Assembly (NCBI GenBank): GCA_029936705.1
Contig: JAPYSD010000003.1
Coordinates: 1-35,276 of the forward strand
Direction: 5' to 3'
Source of the DNA: Croceicoccus sp.
GTDB taxonomy: Bacteria; Pseudomonadota; Alphaproteobacteria; Sphingomonadales; Sphingomonadaceae
Length of the DNA stretch: 35,276 nt
Under the pieces are notes generated by a model. The model made no database searches, had not been told where the DNA came from, and saw only the letters and a program-made list of their open reading frames with translations. This document shows, one piece after another, positions 34,201 through 35,276 of this stretch (positions within the stretch are counted from its first letter, which is position 1; each line of letters begins with the position of its first letter). Position numbers and translations under genes: made by a program.

Positions 34201-35276
34201 TATACCGGCAACATCAAAGGTAGAAAGTATCGCTTCTCCGCTTGGGTAAACACCCTAGCTGCGAACTCGCGCTTCCGCTTGCTTTTCCGAAACGCAGGAG
34301 GCGGTTTCATTACCGGTCTAGAAGTCCCGACCATCGACATTGGTAAGGATTGGCATTTCGTTGAGTTTGATCTCGATGTCCAGACCGAAACGACGACCTA
34401 CACTCCAGCGACCGACATGATGGACAATGACGTATCCCCGTTTGGCTCTGTCTACATCTATGACTTCCGCGTTGAGGACATTACCGACCTCTACGAGTTA
34501 ACCTCTGACGTTAAACAGATGGCCGGTGCGCTAGCTTCCGCATCCGGCAGACAGACCGCGTACTGGCAGGTTGAGACTAATACCAACTCAGGAAGCCAAA
34601 CTTTTATTTCCGCAAGGTCGGACAGCCAGACGGACAGTGCCACTGTAACTTGGTTGTCTGGCCTTCGGTCTGAGGGTTTGAGCGCATCGTCTGCCGGAAT
34701 GACAGTGAGTATGACGTCTAGCGGTGGCAACGTACACAAGGGGCTTTGGTCGAAGGAAAGCTATACCGGATCGGCCTACATTTCGTGGCAGGTCAAAATA
34801 GGGACGAATGAGCGCGTTTTGGTCGGACTGACCAACAAGCTCTATAACGGCGTATCGAATGAAGACCCGACCGCCATCGACAGCGTGCCCTATCGAACCT
34901 GTCCATTTGCGCTGACCACTTGGACGGATGGCTACTATCGTATCTTTGAAAACGGCACCACGGCGCAAACGCTGACGGAAAAGCCTCGCTCCACTGATGT
35001 CATTTCGATCAGCTACGAGAGCGGCAATCAGATAGTCTATCGCATCAATGACCGCGAGGTCAGGCGTTCGACAACGACGAGCGGACAAAAACTTTGGGCA
35101 TTTGCTGCGCCATACTCACCGGGCGGTGCTGCGCGAAACATCCGCTTCCTGCCACAGACGACAGGCTCAACCTCGTCCGTGTCAATTGGTGCACGTGAGT
35201 TTGCAGTCTATAATCCTGCTGGCGGCGGCTGGGTCAAGGCCCTCACGATTGCGAACGGCAATGCGCTGTTCAGCGG
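31225..35276 (+). CDS. Large modular tail/host-specificity protein (runs past window end; missing from ORF track)
   Basis: ATG 31225 opens an uninterrupted frame to the window end (~1350 aa): MATPLNILVEVSPLNGITPVTLRLASIDADPIAVTANGLSWLPCI...; contains coiled-coil linkers, CBM-like WSSSTTYNRGDSVTYSGRSFVSATDNNTGNTPPST...HWTLIADKG, and two NLV-type carbohydrate-binding-like modules. Confidence 0.88.
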   Translation, partial: MATPLNILVEVSPLNGITPVTLRLASIDADPIAVTANGLSWLPCINVLPKQSVTLSKDGTLDNMEISRGEVGFVVSSDFANSAWMTYKWSGAFCQIWVGERGAPFSDYIKYFQGKVSALSREGIEATFALLGPEADLTSTVLTLEYAGTGDAEGPASLKGKAKPRCYGSPRSVEPVEIDPIHLVYQVHAYGPVQSVVPYEYGAPLTSAQNKGNAANYATLCDMTLAAGEYATCLAEGMFRFGGTPTPKVSADVVMASGSSLSDIAEAVLLDASVPVSAIGDFGAFSAVETDLYITEETEALDLLFDLFKQAGGYIFPDSEGVWQCGKFYQSSKPAVALKSDRSAFPMLLNWKEDATQAPVWRVKYGYERCWGVHADSDASPLINELAGDVAAAKNAAENAENTALAAKIAADVATAAINSFTSDSKLDPSEKKRIVALMAEYAANKPLYEAQANQFSITAEKTAYQNAYTILLAYLGGLTPAYDDLSTSTTIDRAVFRQKFADYHTAQTNLLLKWAKLSKTDWKGAWSSSTTYNRGDSVTYSGRSFVSATDNNTGNTPPSTATSNTHWTLIADKGADGPTLSITPSKAGFTFLDGKANPTAQTITFTAKVEGQTVAVDWTTAPNIKVQSNSSTFSVTLAELGANESVVVTAIYKGPVAQAYSLTKIADSSATVGAPVGTPVAGRPAEQVIFDLDEIVVRTGDLEDIYGDTASAAQSAADAAKALAMAKAARGNNLVVNGDFSAGKQGWADAYNGDIGAHNETTMTAKAFQGATNALVNDSLSRKDTRMTAPFRVVKDRTYRVTFEYFASGGRIVLAYVRHNLDGTYHSWNSFHDETGSTTGWKPVTYDYKAAADHFVSPGAITNFSSNGVNQAFRFVSIVDVTESLDAKAQATAALVAKGDAQTAATTAQGAASSATEQAAAATQQAQLTASYREAIKKNNLVLQPTGNLVGNLPWQWSNSSRSSSTIPSVAPSGDLSIEVYGDGVAHNGNTYTGNIKGRKYRFSAWVNTLAANSRFRLLFRNAGGGFITGLEVPTIDIGKDWHFVEFDLDVQTETTTYTPATDMMDNDVSPFGSVYIYDFRVEDITDLYELTSDVKQMAGALASASGRQTAYWQVETNTNSGSQTFISARSDSQTDSATVTWLSGLRSEGLSASSAGMTVSMTSSGGNVHKGLWSKESYTGSAYISWQVKIGTNERVLVGLTNKLYNGVSNEDPTAIDSVPYRTCPFALTTWTDGYYRIFENGTTAQTLTEKPRSTDVISISYESGNQIVYRINDREVRRSTTTSGQKLWAFAAPYSPGGAARNIRFLPQTTGSTSSVSIGAREFAVYNPAGGGWVKALTIANGNALFS

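Larger units (their letters stand above)
2105..35276 (+). mobile_element. Integrated siphovirus-like prophage (left part; right end beyond window)
   Basis: Disrupted vut gene at the left boundary, large serine integrase, complete terminase-to-tail structural module. Exact attL position not resolvable by eye. Confidence 0.88.

Noticed and set aside
1-35276. CRISPR array, tRNA or rRNA genes
   Set aside because: No regularly spaced direct repeats and no cloverleaf/tRNA-like or rRNA-like sequence recognised; the integration target appears protein-coding.

Overview
The window crosses the left end of an integrated siphovirus-like prophage in an alphaproteobacterial (sphingomonad-like) chromosome. 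Bases 1 to ~2100 are host DNA: a recF fragment, two tandem paralogous ~45-aa membrane peptides plus a PspC-domain protein behind a sigma-54-like promoter, and the C-terminal half of a VUT/YhhQ-type queuosine precursor transporter that stops abruptly at ~2.1 kb, the likely attL. From there to the window end is prophage. An accessory arm (~2.1-12.3 kb) carries a UDG-fold-like protein, an XRE regulator, an SNase, a TPM lipoprotein, a large serine integrase, membrane and lipoproteins, and a DUF2958-like protein. A head-tail morphogenesis operon follows: terS, terL, portal, head morphogenesis, scaffold, capsid, connectors, tail tube, G/GT chaperones, tape measure, distal tail, and a large modular tail protein that runs off the window end and is missing from the ORF track. 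Main observations: (1) a TAAATA(C) element, resembling the T4 late promoter core, precedes almost every late gene that has an intergenic gap, with fixed N5-6 spacing to either the ATG (apparently leaderless) or a 5' hairpin; (2) terS and terL are separated by a cargo of a small serine recombinase plus an 802-aa SIR2-STAND NTPase (Avs-like defense protein); (3) a GGGAAAC slippery heptamer sits in the G/GT tail chaperone overlap; (4) the prophage disrupts the vut gene. Family calls come from motif recognition by eye; no searches were run.
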